A stretch of 44,633 nucleotides of DNA from Bdellovibrio sp. (GTDB lineage: Bacteria > Bdellovibrionota > Bdellovibrionia > Bdellovibrionales > Bdellovibrionaceae), in contig JACMRL010000022.1 of NCBI GenBank assembly GCA_014376435.1, forward strand, positions 1 through 44,633, given 5' to 3'. Positions within the stretch are counted from its first letter, which is position 1; each line of letters begins with the position of its first letter. The notes under the pieces were generated by a model that saw only the letters and a list, made by a program, of their open reading frames with translations, was not told the origin of the DNA and did not search any database. Position numbers and translations under genes: made by a program. This document shows positions 17,385 through 26,647 of this stretch, piece by piece.

Positions 17385-18827
17385 ATGAAAAACATTTTCC
17401 AAAATCAAAAGAATTTAATTTTAATGATCACTTCAGCTATTTTATTTGTGGGCTGTGCGCCAAAGAATACGGCTTCGCTCGATCAAGCCGCGCAAAGCAT
17501 CTCGGATTCGTTAGGTTGCGCAAACGTGCAAAGTAAGGTTTTTGACTCTTTTTATGAATTACTTGATCAAAATCAATCAATTCCATTAGCGGGTGATTTA
17601 AAAGATAGTCTGCAAAAAAAGTTAGCCGTTTTAAAAACGGATCAGCATCTTTCAAAAGAAGAAGCTGAAAAGTTAGACCAGGTTTCCGCGAAGCTTTTAA
17701 ACGTGGTTGATTTAATGTTATCGGAATCAGTTCAAAATCCACAAGTGACGTCGAAGGAGCAAATTCAGAAACTGATCGAATACGAAATGGAAGATCAATC
17801 ATCTCCACAAACCATCGCAACTCATTCTAAAGTCAATGCTGCTTTAAAAGAAGTACGTGCTCTAAGTGCAGAGCTTCCTGTGTCATGTGCAAACCCAGAT
17901 CAGGAAATTCCGATGTCGGCTGCGGCCGTAGCTAACTCAAAGTTATCTAAAGGCTTAGATATGGTCTTCGCAACGGCATACCAAAGCTGCCGCGTTTTAG
18001 ATTTACCTCCGATGGATAGCACAACTCCAAATATTCAAGGGGTGACTCGCGTGGGTACTCACTCGGATGGTATTGGTGGTAAACGTTTAGTGACGGATGT
18101 TAAAGCCGCACAAAACTCTCACTATTATATGCGCGGAATTGCTTCAGAATCTTCGTGTACTAAAACCACACCATTAATCTATGATTACGGTGGAAAAGTT
18201 TTTACTTCTGGTAACACGATTAGCTTTTTTAAAAATGCGGGTTCGGGAACTGAAGCCCTGGGAGTAGATTGCTCAGGTTACGTAGCCGCCAGTATTGCGG
18301 TAGGTGGTTTACGCTATAAACCGGGTTTAGCTAATAAACCGATTTACGCAAATCAAGGCGCCAGTAAATATATGGACGCGGCTAAATCAGGTTTTACTTG
18401 TTTTGAAAACGTGACTGTAACACCGTTAGTTTCAATCAAGGAAGGCGACGTGGTTGGAGTGAGTGGACACGTTCTAGCGATTGATAAAATTGGCGCAGAC
18501 CCATTTGCTTTAGCCAATATTAAAACGGTGGCTGAGTGTTCTACTTTAAATTACAAAAACTTTGATATTGTAATTGTGCAAAGTAGCCCTTCAAAAGGCG
18601 GCATCGGGATGAATAAGTACAAAGTGAAAGATTACTTAGCAGAAAGCTCTAAAATGAAAACCGCTTTCGTTGAAATGGGTAAGAATGCTTGTTTAGCTAA
18701 ATTTCAATATAAATGGATTAAGCCAGCAAGTTCTGATTGGGGATTTGTTCGTCATAAACGTACCGCAGAGTGCGTAACCGCGCGCGCCGTGATGGAAGGC
18801 GAATCTTGTACAAAGGCTTGTTTGTAA
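17385..18827 (+). CDS. Lipoprotein with C-terminal NlpC/P60-like cysteine-peptidase domain
   Basis: The ATG at 17385 gives a clean lipoprotein signal (MKNIFQ..., lipobox FVGC, Cys24); an upstream ATG at 17355 would add ten residues with no signal character. The mature protein (480 residues in all) has a helical N-terminal part (30-170), a middle region and a papain-like C-terminal domain. The likely nucleophile is the Cys of GVDCSGYVA (about residue 291) and the likely His is in SGHVLAID (about residue 361), the order seen in NlpC/P60 endopeptidases that cut peptidoglycan stems. Several extra cysteines could form disulfides. A peptidoglycan-hydrolase role is inferred from the motif order. It ends just before the 14-bp tandem repeat. 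Confidence 0.78.
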   Translation: MKNIFQNQKNLILMITSAILFVGCAPKNTASLDQAAQSISDSLGCANVQSKVFDSFYELLDQNQSIPLAGDLKDSLQKKLAVLKTDQHLSKEEAEKLDQVSAKLLNVVDLMLSESVQNPQVTSKEQIQKLIEYEMEDQSSPQTIATHSKVNAALKEVRALSAELPVSCANPDQEIPMSAAAVANSKLSKGLDMVFATAYQSCRVLDLPPMDSTTPNIQGVTRVGTHSDGIGGKRLVTDVKAAQNSHYYMRGIASESSCTKTTPLIYDYGGKVFTSGNTISFFKNAGSGTEALGVDCSGYVAASIAVGGLRYKPGLANKPIYANQGASKYMDAAKSGFTCFENVTVTPLVSIKEGDVVGVSGHVLAIDKIGADPFALANIKTVAECSTLNYKNFDIVIVQSSPSKGGIGMNKYKVKDYLAESSKMKTAFVEMGKNACLAKFQYKWIKPASSDWGFVRHKRTAECVTARAVMEGESCTKACL

Positions 18828-18831
18828 ATTA

Positions 18832-18893
18832 AGTCGCGGACGGCTAGTCGCGGACGGCTAGTCGCGGACGGCTAGTCGCGGACGGCTAGTCGC
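18832..18893. repeat. 14-bp tandem repeat, four perfect copies plus a partial fifth
   Basis: The unit AGTCGCGGACGGCT occurs four times without mismatch (18832-18887) and then starts again for 6 bases (18888-18893). It fills nearly the whole gap between the NlpC/P60-like gene and the convergent Y-family polymerase gene, and the polymerase stop codon (18886-18888, TAG on the minus strand) is formed at the junction of units four and five. The unit is much richer in G and C than its surroundings. Each copy contains short dyads (GTC...GAC and CTAG), so the transcript could fold. Too short and without spacers to be a CRISPR array. Confidence 0.93.
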
Positions 18894-20115
18894 CCGCATC
18901 AAACTCATCGTTGAGGCTTGGCACATGACTAAAAGAAATTCTAGTTTTCGCGGTATTTAAAACCTCTTTCGTACTTGCTATAAATAATGTATTCGCGCCA
19001 AAGCGATCATTAATAATATCCATCGCTTCATTACGTTGCGCAGCTTTTGGACTATCAAAAAAAGAAAGTTGATCAGGTCCGTCAGTTAGATCCGTAAGTA
19101 CAATGCCAACTTTCATTGGGCGCTCCTGCGCGGCACTAGCAAAAAGAGGCTGCCATAATTTTCTAAGTTGCGCCATGAAAAATTGCGTATCATCAGTTTC
19201 TAAAAAAGAAATTTCATTTTCAAAACGACTGCGATCGGTAAAGCGAATACTCATCCCTAAACCACCGGCTTTTAGTTTTTCTCTGCGCGCGCGGGTAGCG
19301 GCTTTTAATAAAAGTTTAATCATAATCTGAAAAGATTTTTCTAAAGTGCGATACTCCGGTGGTAAAACATGCTCGTGGCTAAAAGAGTTTTGCGGCGAAG
19401 ATTCGCGAAACATCATATCTTCGCCCTGTAGTTCTTTAGCGACGCGAAGTCCCCAAATACTTCCCCAGTGTTTACGCAGTTCATGCTCAGGAACATTCAT
19501 TAAATCCGAAACAATTTTATAGCCCTTGGCATTTAATTTTATTTTCATCTGCCGGCCCACGCCGGGAATAGCTTCAATGGGTAAATGCCCCATCTTTGTA
19601 CGAATCAGATCTTTCGGAATAATAATTAAACCATCCGGCTTTTGCATATCGGACGCCATCTTCGCAATCAGAATATTCGGACCAATGCCAACGGAACTTT
19701 TAATTTCGCTACCGACAACTTTTCGCACGTGATCTTTCATTCGCTGCGCGATGACCGTGGCATTTTCTAAAATACGCTCGCGACCGATTAGTTCGCAGGC
19801 TACTTCATCAATCGATAAAACTTTTTTAATCGGTAAAATTTCTTCGACCGCCGCTAAAATTTTGTGGTGATACTGAGTATAGATACGGTGATTGCCCGAG
19901 CGCAAAATAAGACCGGGGCACATTTTTTTAGCATCACCAACCCGCGTTCCAGTTTTAATCCCAAATATTTTTGCCTGAATACTAGCCGCAATTACCGAAG
20001 TTGAATCCGTTAACATCGGAACCACCGCTACGGGTTTACCTCGTAGAGAAGGATCTTCTTGCTGTTCGCAAGAGGCAAAAAAAGAATTAAGATCAAACAA
20101 AAGCCACTTAAGCAT
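18886..20115 (-). CDS. Y-family translesion DNA polymerase (DinB/UmuC type)
   Basis: The 409-residue protein matches the Y-family polymerases that copy past DNA lesions. The palm has Asp8 in FDLNSFFASCE and the catalytic pair Asp103-Glu104 in SIDE; the steric-gate aromatic is Phe13. The AIPGVGRQMKIKL helix-hairpin-helix of the thumb (about 196-208) and a C-terminal little-finger domain (about 240-350) are present. The region DQLSFFD (352-358) resembles a beta-clamp binding peptide. The ATG follows AAAGGA. NSFFASCE is nearer UmuC than DinB (which has CFYAAVE), so I give no symbol. All catalytic residues are present, so it is not an ImuB-type inactive form. No umuD or lexA is nearby. Confidence 0.93.
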   Translation of the reverse strand: MLKWLLFDLNSFFASCEQQEDPSLRGKPVAVVPMLTDSTSVIAASIQAKIFGIKTGTRVGDAKKMCPGLILRSGNHRIYTQYHHKILAAVEEILPIKKVLSIDEVACELIGRERILENATVIAQRMKDHVRKVVGSEIKSSVGIGPNILIAKMASDMQKPDGLIIIPKDLIRTKMGHLPIEAIPGVGRQMKIKLNAKGYKIVSDLMNVPEHELRKHWGSIWGLRVAKELQGEDMMFRESSPQNSFSHEHVLPPEYRTLEKSFQIMIKLLLKAATRARREKLKAGGLGMSIRFTDRSRFENEISFLETDDTQFFMAQLRKLWQPLFASAAQERPMKVGIVLTDLTDGPDQLSFFDSPKAAQRNEAMDIINDRFGANTLFIASTKEVLNTAKTRISFSHVPSLNDEFDAGD

Positions 20116-20125
20116 TCCTTTAATT

Positions 20126-20143
20126 TACATATAATATACATAT
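20126..20143. promoter_or_regulatory. TACATAT direct repeat upstream of the polymerase gene
   Basis: TACATAT is repeated after 4 bases (TACATAT-AATA-TACATAT), a spacing of 11 bp or one helical turn, starting 11 bp upstream of the Y-family polymerase start. The sequence is also rich in -10-like hexamers. It could be a regulator binding site or simply promoter AT-richness. I do not see the TTAC-N3-GTAA box known as the Bdellovibrio LexA site. Confidence 0.25.
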
Positions 20144-20234
20144 CGTCAAACGATTCGTTTTTAACTCGGAATTTAAGCGCTCAGACTAGACTTTAAAGCC
20201 CCATATGAGAGGATTCTCGCGGACTTAGGGACAC

Positions 20235-20804
20235 ATGAGTAAAACAAAATTAGCTTTTTTAATTTCATTATTTGCTCACATTGTTTTTATCGGCGCGGTT
20301 TTGCTTTTTCAAGTTCCGGCAGCTTACGAAGTTCCGATCGATTATGTGGATCTAACCCACCGTGAAGTCAAAGCAGCCCGTCGCGCCAATACTGAAACTC
20401 GTGAAGTTATAAAAATAGTCACTACAGAAAAAGTCGAAAGTGCAAACAAGACAACTGAAAAAAGTGAAGTTCTTGAATCAAGTTTGTCTTCAGATGGTGA
20501 GGGTACGAATCCCGTCGCCGATAGCTTAGTTACATCATCTGTAAAATTACTAAAAGAATTTAAAATTCCATTCACCGAAGACGCTAGAAAAAATAATATC
20601 GATGGCCCTGTCCTACTAGAACTCATCATCGATCAAGCCGGTAAAGTTCACGCGGTCGTGGTAGTCAGCGGTCCAGGCTACGGCTTAAACGAAGCTGCGG
20701 TCAAAGCGGTGAAAGAATTTTTATTTAAACCGGCGCGTATTGGCGAAAAACCGGTGGCGGTCAAAATCAGATACACTTACCGGTTTAAATTAAATAATCA
20801 GTAA
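20235..20804 (+). CDS. TonB-family protein
   Basis: The 189-residue protein has one N-terminal membrane anchor (about residues 5-24, FLISLFAHIVFIGAVLLF), a periplasmic linker (35-110) and a TonB C-terminal domain (110-188: DGPVLLELIIDQAGKV, the GYGLNEAAVKAVKEF helix, then FKPARIGEKPVAV and the last strand). TonB proteins pass proton-motive energy from ExbB/ExbD to outer-membrane receptors. The linker lacks the usual proline-rich Pro-Glu/Pro-Lys repeats and is instead charged and Ser/Thr-rich. No exbB or exbD is adjacent. Its stop abuts the stop of the convergent trhO gene with no spacer. Confidence 0.85.
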   Translation: MSKTKLAFLISLFAHIVFIGAVLLFQVPAAYEVPIDYVDLTHREVKAARRANTETREVIKIVTTEKVESANKTTEKSEVLESSLSSDGEGTNPVADSLVTSSVKLLKEFKIPFTEDARKNNIDGPVLLELIIDQAGKVHAVVVVSGPGYGLNEAAVKAVKEFLFKPARIGEKPVAVKIRYTYRFKLNNQ

Positions 20805-21743
20805 TTACCGAACAATTATTTGCGCGGCCGCTTTTCGCTTCGGATGCAGCTCGTATTGATGCGCGCAATTTTTTGAACACGTGTCTTGCTTCCACTTTAT
20901 TTCCGCACAGTCGTCACAAATCGTCATCGGAGTATCGCAGCGTTTACAGTCTATTTTTGTAGCCGCTGGCTGTCCACAATGAGGGCAAAGTGTGTAATTC
21001 ACCGTTGGCTCAAGTTTTTGATCAACCGCTACGCGTTGGTCAAATACAAAACACTCCCCTTCAAATTGATCATTTGGATATTCTTTAATGTAATTTAAAA
21101 TTCCGCCGTGTAGCTGGTATACATTTTTATAACCTTGGCGTTGTAATTCTAAAATTCCTTTTTCACAGCGGATTCCACCCGTGCAAAAAATTAAAACTTT
21201 TTTGTCTTTAGAAATTTGCTGACTTTCCATAAACTGAGGAAAGTCACTGAATTGATCGGTTTTTGGATTAACCGCTCCCTTAAAAGTTCCAATTTTAGTT
21301 TCGTACCAGTTACGGGTATCAATCATCGCGTAATCATCTTCTTTTTTCATCACATTATTCCACTCGCGGGGAGTTAAGTGATGATTCATTCCTTCCGGCG
21401 GTATTAATTCCGGAGCACCCAATGTAACAATCTCTTTACGAATTTTAATTTTGAACTGGCGAAATGGGAGTACGGTGGAAGAGCTATCTTTAAACATAAA
21501 TTCGGTCATTTTAAAATAAGTGAGTAAATCTTTTTTGAATTCCACTAAATCATTTTCTGATAACGAGGAAACCGTGGCATTTAAACCTTCGGCTCCGAGA
21601 ATAATTAAACCCATTATATTGCCCTGAGCGGCTAAGTTTCCTAAATCAGTTTTGATCGTTTCTAAATTTTTCAGTTTAGTGAACTTATAAAAAGTGGTAA
21701 TAAAATATGTTTTTGCAACATTCGTAGGCACATCAGCGGTCAT
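20805..21743 (-). CDS. trhO: tRNA uridine-34 hydroxylase TrhO (rhodanese-fold)
   Basis: TrhO (YceA) catalyses oxygen-dependent hydroxylation of U34 in tRNA, the first step to 5-(carboxy)methoxyuridine. The N-terminal ferredoxin-like domain (about 10-110; IILGAEGLNATVS) is followed by a rhodanese domain whose loop holds Cys187 and Cys193 in FCTGGIRCEKG, and by the family's Cys-rich C-terminal tail (CPHC, CKRC, CDDC, CSKNC). Start ATG 21743 follows AAGGA. At 312 residues the length is normal. A short dyad GGTGG/CCACC (21766-21782) lies in its upstream region. Confidence 0.95.
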   Translation of the reverse strand: MTADVPTNVAKTYFITTFYKFTKLKNLETIKTDLGNLAAQGNIMGLIILGAEGLNATVSSLSENDLVEFKKDLLTYFKMTEFMFKDSSSTVLPFRQFKIKIRKEIVTLGAPELIPPEGMNHHLTPREWNNVMKKEDDYAMIDTRNWYETKIGTFKGAVNPKTDQFSDFPQFMESQQISKDKKVLIFCTGGIRCEKGILELQRQGYKNVYQLHGGILNYIKEYPNDQFEGECFVFDQRVAVDQKLEPTVNYTLCPHCGQPAATKIDCKRCDTPMTICDDCAEIKWKQDTCSKNCAHQYELHPKRKAAAQIIVR

Positions 21744-21919
21744 AAAATCCTTTCAGTTATCAGCAGGTGGCTCCCAACCACCGTGAGTTGAACGGTCAAC
21801 GCGTAGAATCTAATCCGGCGGGCTTTGAAGGTCAATACGATTGAAGATTATTGATGTTCCACCTCTGATTCGGTACAAAGTAGAATTACATTATTACATC
21901 AAAGTTATCTAAGGAAATC

Positions 21920-23527
21920 ATGTCGAATTTATCTACGCCCGCTGTACAAAAAGAAATTGAAAGACGCAGAACTTTTGCGATCATTTCCCATCCCGATGCA
22001 GGTAAAACTACGCTAACTGAAAAACTTTTATACCACGGCGGAGTGATCCATGAAACGGGCGAAGTAAAAGGTAAAGCGGGAACGAAAGCGGTGACCTCGG
22101 ATTGGATGGAGCTCGAGCGCCAAAAAGGTATTTCGATTACTTCATCAGTGATGACATTTGATTACGATAAATTAAGAATTAATTTATTAGATACTCCCGG
22201 CCATAAAGATTTTTCGGAAGATACTTACCGCGTATTAATGGCGGTTGAATCGGCATGTATGTTGATCGACGTGGCCAAGGGCGTAGAAGATCGTACGAAA
22301 AAACTTTATGATGTTTGTCGTTTGAGAAATATTCCGATTTTCACGTTCGTCAATAAACTCGATCGTGAAGGTAAAGATCCACTCACTCTAATCGACGAAA
22401 TCGAAAAAACTCTGAACATGCAATGTTACCCGGTCACGTGGCCGCTCGGGATCGGCCAGCGCTTTAAGGGAATTTATAATCGACTAACTAAAGAAGTAAC
22501 GTTTTACGATCAGCGCCGTGAAGGTGACGAGATGCAAACGTTTCCATTTTCAGGTCCACAAGATCCTATTCTAGAGAAATACTTAGATCACGAAACTTTA
22601 GCGCAAGTCAGAGACGAATTAGAATTAATCGAAAACGCTTTACCACCGTTTGATGTGGAAGAATTTTTAGCGGGCCGATTAAGCCCGGTCACGTTCGGGT
22701 CGGCCAAGCAAAATTTTGGCGTTGATACTTTTTTAAAATTCTTCACGCAATTTGCTCCGGGGCCTAGGCCTCGTCCGACAAAAAAAGGGGATACGCTCGA
22801 TCCTTTGTCTTCGAACTTCACCGGTTTCGTTTTTAAAATCCAAGCCAATATGGACCGTAGGCATCGCGATCGGATTGCTTTTGTGCGCATCTGTTCAGGG
22901 AAATTCGAACGCGGAATGAAAGTAAACCATTCACGCTTAGACAGAGAATTACGTTTATCATATTCCAATCAATTCATCGCGGCCGATAAAGAGACCGTCG
23001 ATGAAGCTTACGCGGGCGATATCGTCGGCGTAAGTGACACCGGAAACTTCGCCATCGGAGATTCAATTTCATCACAAGGCAAAGTGATCTTTGCCGATAT
23101 TCCAAAATTCGCGCCTGAACTTTTTGCGAAACTGACGGTTCGTGATGCGTTAAAAAGAACAAAGTTAAACCAAGCACTCCGTCATTTTTCGGAAGAGGGT
23201 GCGATCCAATTATTTATTGATCCAATCGTGGGCGATCAAGAATCAATCGTGGGCGCCATTGGAGAGCTGCAATTTGAAGTTTTAGTTCACCGTTTGCAAG
23301 ACGAGTATAATTTAGAAGTAAAATTAACTCGCTTACCGTTCAGCGTAGCCCGCTGGCCGCGTGATGCAAATGGGGTTGCGGTCAGTCAGCTGAAAGGAAA
23401 CTTTCAAATGTTTCGCGATATGATTGATCAACCCGTTTTATTACTCAATCAAGAGTGGGATTTAAACTGGGCGCAAAAAGAAAACCCAGAAATCGTATTT
23501 GCATCCAGTATTTCCAGAGCAAGGTAG
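21920..23527 (+). CDS. prfC: Peptide chain release factor 3
   Basis: RF3 is the GTPase that removes RF1/RF2 from the ribosome after termination. GTP-binding motifs are SHPDAGKTT (about 23-31), the switch region GTKAVTSDWMELE, DTPGHKDFSED and NKLDRE. Domain II (TGFVFKIQANMDRRHRDR) and domain III (LQFEVLVHRL) match RF3 and distinguish it from EF-G. The 535-residue length is normal. AAGGA precedes the ATG. The stop is followed after 2 bp by the ABC ATPase start, so the three genes prfC-ABC ATPase-permease probably share a transcript, although no functional link is known. Confidence 0.97.
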   Translation: MSNLSTPAVQKEIERRRTFAIISHPDAGKTTLTEKLLYHGGVIHETGEVKGKAGTKAVTSDWMELERQKGISITSSVMTFDYDKLRINLLDTPGHKDFSEDTYRVLMAVESACMLIDVAKGVEDRTKKLYDVCRLRNIPIFTFVNKLDREGKDPLTLIDEIEKTLNMQCYPVTWPLGIGQRFKGIYNRLTKEVTFYDQRREGDEMQTFPFSGPQDPILEKYLDHETLAQVRDELELIENALPPFDVEEFLAGRLSPVTFGSAKQNFGVDTFLKFFTQFAPGPRPRPTKKGDTLDPLSSNFTGFVFKIQANMDRRHRDRIAFVRICSGKFERGMKVNHSRLDRELRLSYSNQFIAADKETVDEAYAGDIVGVSDTGNFAIGDSISSQGKVIFADIPKFAPELFAKLTVRDALKRTKLNQALRHFSEEGAIQLFIDPIVGDQESIVGAIGELQFEVLVHRLQDEYNLEVKLTRLPFSVARWPRDANGVAVSQLKGNFQMFRDMIDQPVLLLNQEWDLNWAQKENPEIVFASSISRAR

Positions 23528-23529
23528 TT

Positions 23530-24405
23530 ATGAATAAAAATTTAGCTCTAGACATTCAAAAATTAAGAAAAACCTATATCGATAAAGATTCAAAGCAATC
23601 GGTCGAAGCCTTGAAAGGTGTTAGTTTTTCAATCAAGTCCGGAACCATTTTTGGTTTATTGGGACCAAACGGAGCAGGTAAGACAACCATCATCGCGTCG
23701 ATCACCACTCTAGAAAAACCTTCTAGCGGTGATGTGCTTGTTTTTGGCGAAAGCGTATTATCAAATCCGCTAAAAACCAAACGGGCCGTCGGAGTGGTTC
23801 ATCAAGAAGTCATCAACACCGGTTTTTTCGATTTAAATGAAATTCTTGATTTTCAGTCTGGCTACTACGGTCTTTATAAAAATAAAGAGCGCTGTGATTA
23901 TTTATTAAATAAACTTTCACTGTGGGAGCATCGCCATAAAAAAACGCGTCAGCTGTCTGGCGGGATGAAGCGTCGTTTGATGATCGCGAAAGCTTTAGTG
24001 CATTCACCAAAATTACTTTTACTCGATGAGCCAACCGCCGGCGTTGATGTTGGTTTACGTGAGTCATTGTGGAAATTTGTAACGGAATTAAAAGCCGAAG
24101 GTTTGTCTATTTTATTAACCACGCATTATTTAGAAGAAGCGGAACAACTTTGCGATCAAGTGGCAATTATTCATAAAGGTGAAGTTTTATTCGACGGACA
24201 TTCAACGGACGTTATCTCTAAATATGCATTAAAGAAATTTACAATTTTTCTAAAAAATGGAACAAAAAACGAGTTTGAAGAATCAACGCAAATGGGCCTG
24301 AACGAAGTTCTCATGAAACACAACATTCAGTTATCGGACATTCAAGATATTAAAATTGAAGAAGGAAAACTTGAAAAAGCATTCGCAAAAATGGTGGCCC
24401 TGTAA
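23530..24405 (+). CDS. ABC transporter ATP-binding protein (ABC-2 exporter)
   Basis: This 291-residue ATPase pairs with the permease that follows. The ATG at 23530 is used because AAGG lies just upstream; a longer frame back to 23455 runs inside prfC and carries no homology. Motifs: Walker A GPNGAGKTT (45-53), Q-loop His-Gln92, signature LSGGMKRR (142-149), Walker B LLLLDEP (162-168), D-loop and switch His199 (TTHY). The motif series resembles the YadG/DrrA/NodI drug- or polysaccharide-export group. It overlaps the next gene by one base (TAATG), implying translational coupling. Confidence 0.92.
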   Translation: MNKNLALDIQKLRKTYIDKDSKQSVEALKGVSFSIKSGTIFGLLGPNGAGKTTIIASITTLEKPSSGDVLVFGESVLSNPLKTKRAVGVVHQEVINTGFFDLNEILDFQSGYYGLYKNKERCDYLLNKLSLWEHRHKKTRQLSGGMKRRLMIAKALVHSPKLLLLDEPTAGVDVGLRESLWKFVTELKAEGLSILLTTHYLEEAEQLCDQVAIIHKGEVLFDGHSTDVISKYALKKFTIFLKNGTKNEFEESTQMGLNEVLMKHNIQLSDIQDIKIEEGKLEKAFAKMVAL

Positions 24406-25178
24406 TGATTATCTTTTTTACTCTTTTGCGTCGTGAGATTAAGCGTTTTTTAAAAGTAGCTATTCAAACCGTGGTCAGCCCCATCGTCAGCTCAGCGCTC
24501 TATTTATTAGTATTCGGAGTCTCCTTAGGCGGCAGCGTATCGCTTAATAACGGAGTGCCGTATTTAACATTTTTAATTCCCGGCCTGATGGTGATGGGAT
24601 TAATTAATAATGCTTTCCAAAACTCATCTTCATCAATCGTAACTTCAAAATTTTCAGGAGATTTAGAAGATATACGTGTTGCCCCGATTCCGCATTATTA
24701 CATCGTCTGGGCCATGGGCTTCGGCGGAGTTTTTCGGGGTTCAGTCGTGGCGATAGTCACCGGCATCGTCGGAGCAATTTTCCATTACTTGCAATTAGGA
24801 ACTTTTATTTCAATCGAACATCCGCTATGGATGATTTACTTTTTTATCGCGGGCGGCTTAACGTTTGCGTTCATCGGAATTGGTATCGCTTTCCTAGCGA
24901 AGACATTCGATCAGCTGAGTGCATTCAGCGCTTTTATTTTATTACCGTTGACTTATTTAGGCGGCGTATTTATTTCGATTCAGAATTTAGCGCCCATTTG
25001 GCAAACGCTCTCAAAATGGAATCCATTGTTTTATTTAATTAATGGATTCAGATATTCAATGTTAGGCCAAGCGGACGTTGATTTACCTATCTCGGTCGCC
25101 ATCAGTTTATTTGGTGTGATCGTTACATTTTTTATTGCGCTTTTTTCTTTAACAAAGGGTTCGTTCTCTCGTTGGTAA
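24405..25178 (+). CDS. ABC-2 type transporter permease
   Basis: The 257-residue protein has six hydrophobic segments and the ABC-2 membrane signature (LPLTYLGGVFISIQNL, then WNPLFYLINGFRYSML) near the C-terminus, as in YadH, NodJ and DrrB. Two copies would form the membrane channel with the preceding ATPase dimer. It starts at the ATG that shares its A with the ATPase stop. The exported substrate cannot be read from sequence. Confidence 0.92.
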   Translation: MIIFFTLLRREIKRFLKVAIQTVVSPIVSSALYLLVFGVSLGGSVSLNNGVPYLTFLIPGLMVMGLINNAFQNSSSSIVTSKFSGDLEDIRVAPIPHYYIVWAMGFGGVFRGSVVAIVTGIVGAIFHYLQLGTFISIEHPLWMIYFFIAGGLTFAFIGIGIAFLAKTFDQLSAFSAFILLPLTYLGGVFISIQNLAPIWQTLSKWNPLFYLINGFRYSMLGQADVDLPISVAISLFGVIVTFFIALFSLTKGSFSRW

Positions 25179-25197
25179 TATCATATTTGGAGTTTAT

Positions 25198-26559
25198 ATG
25201 TTTGAAAATTTGTCGGATAAAATATTAAGTTCGATTAAAAAAATTAAAGGTCAAAGTCAGATCTCCGAATCAAATATCGAAGAGGTACTCAAAGAAATTC
25301 GCATGAGCTTATTAGAAGCCGACGTGAATTTTAAAGTCGTAAAAAGTTTCATCGACCGCGTAAAAGTAAAAGCTTTAGGCGCCGAAGTTATTAAGAACGT
25401 AAACCCGGGCCAAATGTTTATTAAAATCGTGCACGAGGAATTAGTGCAAACTTTAGGTGGCGGTGCCGTTGACGTTAATGTGCGCGAAAAACCATCCGTA
25501 GTGATGTTGGTTGGTTTACAAGGGGCGGGTAAAACCACTTCCACCGCAAAGCTAGGTTTATACTTAAGACAAAAATTAGGGAAAAAAGTAGGCTTTGTTC
25601 CCGCCGATGTATATCGCCCGGCGGCCATCGAACAACTGCAAATTCTAGGCAAGCAAAATAATTTCAACGTTTACGAATCAACGATTCAAATGAAGCCCAC
25701 CGAAATTTTAAAAAATGCTTTAGTCTGGGCCGAAAAAGAAATGATCGACGTTTTATTATTAGACACGGCGGGCCGTTTACAAATCGACGACGAGCTAATG
25801 ACTGAGTTAGAAAATTTAAAAAAAGTAATCGCTCCCACCGAAATTTTATTAGTGGCCGATGCAATGTTAGGTCAGCAAGCGGTCAGCGTGGCCGAAACTT
25901 TCCACCAAAGATTAGGCTTAACGGGTCTAATTTTAACGAAGGTAGACGGGGACGCGCGTGGCGGAGCTGCTTTATCAATTCGTGAAATCACCGGAATCCC
26001 GATTAAATTCATGGGCGTGGGTGAAAAAGTTGCAGCCTTAGAAGTTTTTCATCCTGATCGACTCGCCGGTCGAATTTTAGATATGGGTGATGTGCTTACC
26101 CTGGTCGAAAAAGCCCAAGACGTAATTGATCACAAAGAAGCCGAGCGTTCAGCCAAGCGAATGATGAATAATCAATTCACGTTAGAAGATTTTTTAGGGC
26201 AGATTCAGCAGCTTAAAAAAATGGGCGGCATGGAATCCATGTTAAAAATGCTTCCGGGCATGGGCGAAATTTCGAAACAGATGAAGTCGATGGCCCCGCC
26301 AGACGACGAGATCAAGAAAATCGAAGCCATCATCCGATCGATGACTCTTCAAGAGCGTAATGACCCTCGAATCCTCAATGGCTCTAGGCGTCAAAGGATC
26401 GCGACCGGCAGCGGAACCCAGGTTCAAGATATTAATCGTTTAGTGAAGAAGTTTGACGACGCTAAAAAGATGATGTCAGGAATGATGAAGATGGGATTAG
26501 GAAAAGCCATGCGAGGTGGCAAAGGCGGCGGCGGCGGCTTCCCAAAGCTACCGTTTTAA
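25198..26559 (+). CDS. ffh: Signal recognition particle protein Ffh
   Basis: Ffh binds 4.5S RNA and signal sequences on nascent membrane proteins and docks with FtsY. The N domain (1-90), G domain (GLQGAGKTT about 105-113; DTAGR; TKVDGDARGG) and the methionine-rich M domain (MKKMGGMESMLKMLPGM, about 340-356) are all present. At 453 residues it is typical. The C-terminus ends in an unusual GKGGGGGFP segment. GGAG precedes the ATG. It starts the run of translation genes ffh-rpsP-khpA-rimM-trmD, although the 88-bp gap before rpsP may hold a promoter. Confidence 0.97.
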   Translation: MFENLSDKILSSIKKIKGQSQISESNIEEVLKEIRMSLLEADVNFKVVKSFIDRVKVKALGAEVIKNVNPGQMFIKIVHEELVQTLGGGAVDVNVREKPSVVMLVGLQGAGKTTSTAKLGLYLRQKLGKKVGFVPADVYRPAAIEQLQILGKQNNFNVYESTIQMKPTEILKNALVWAEKEMIDVLLLDTAGRLQIDDELMTELENLKKVIAPTEILLVADAMLGQQAVSVAETFHQRLGLTGLILTKVDGDARGGAALSIREITGIPIKFMGVGEKVAALEVFHPDRLAGRILDMGDVLTLVEKAQDVIDHKEAERSAKRMMNNQFTLEDFLGQIQQLKKMGGMESMLKMLPGMGEISKQMKSMAPPDDEIKKIEAIIRSMTLQERNDPRILNGSRRQRIATGSGTQVQDINRLVKKFDDAKKMMSGMMKMGLGKAMRGGKGGGGGFPKLPF

Positions 26560-26579
26560 CTAGTCGCGAAGAAAATCAT

Positions 26580-26606
26580 TTGTACATTGGATCTAAAAGA
26601 TATAAA
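26580..26606 (+). promoter_or_regulatory. Possible sigma-70-type promoter for rpsP
   Basis: TTGTAC (26580-26585) and TATAAA (26601-26606) are separated by 15 bp, shorter than the usual 16-18, and lie 42 bp before the rpsP start in the ffh-rpsP gap. Hexamer matches are good but the spacing is suboptimal. Confidence 0.3.
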
Positions 26607-26647
26607 AACTTCTCTTTGTCTTAGTTTGTTATACGAAAGGGTATTTC

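Noticed and set aside
18832..18893. Repeats as a possible CRISPR array
   Set aside because: The units are 14 bp, contiguous and without unique spacers, and no cas genes are present.
20116..20234. SOS (LexA) box upstream of the Y-family polymerase
   Set aside because: Neither TTAC-N3-GTAA nor CTGT-N8-ACAG is present; only the AT-rich TACATAT repeat is seen.
23455..23529. Extended ABC ATPase start inside prfC
   Set aside because: The extra 25 codons carry no homology and ATG 23530 has a suitable upstream AAGG.
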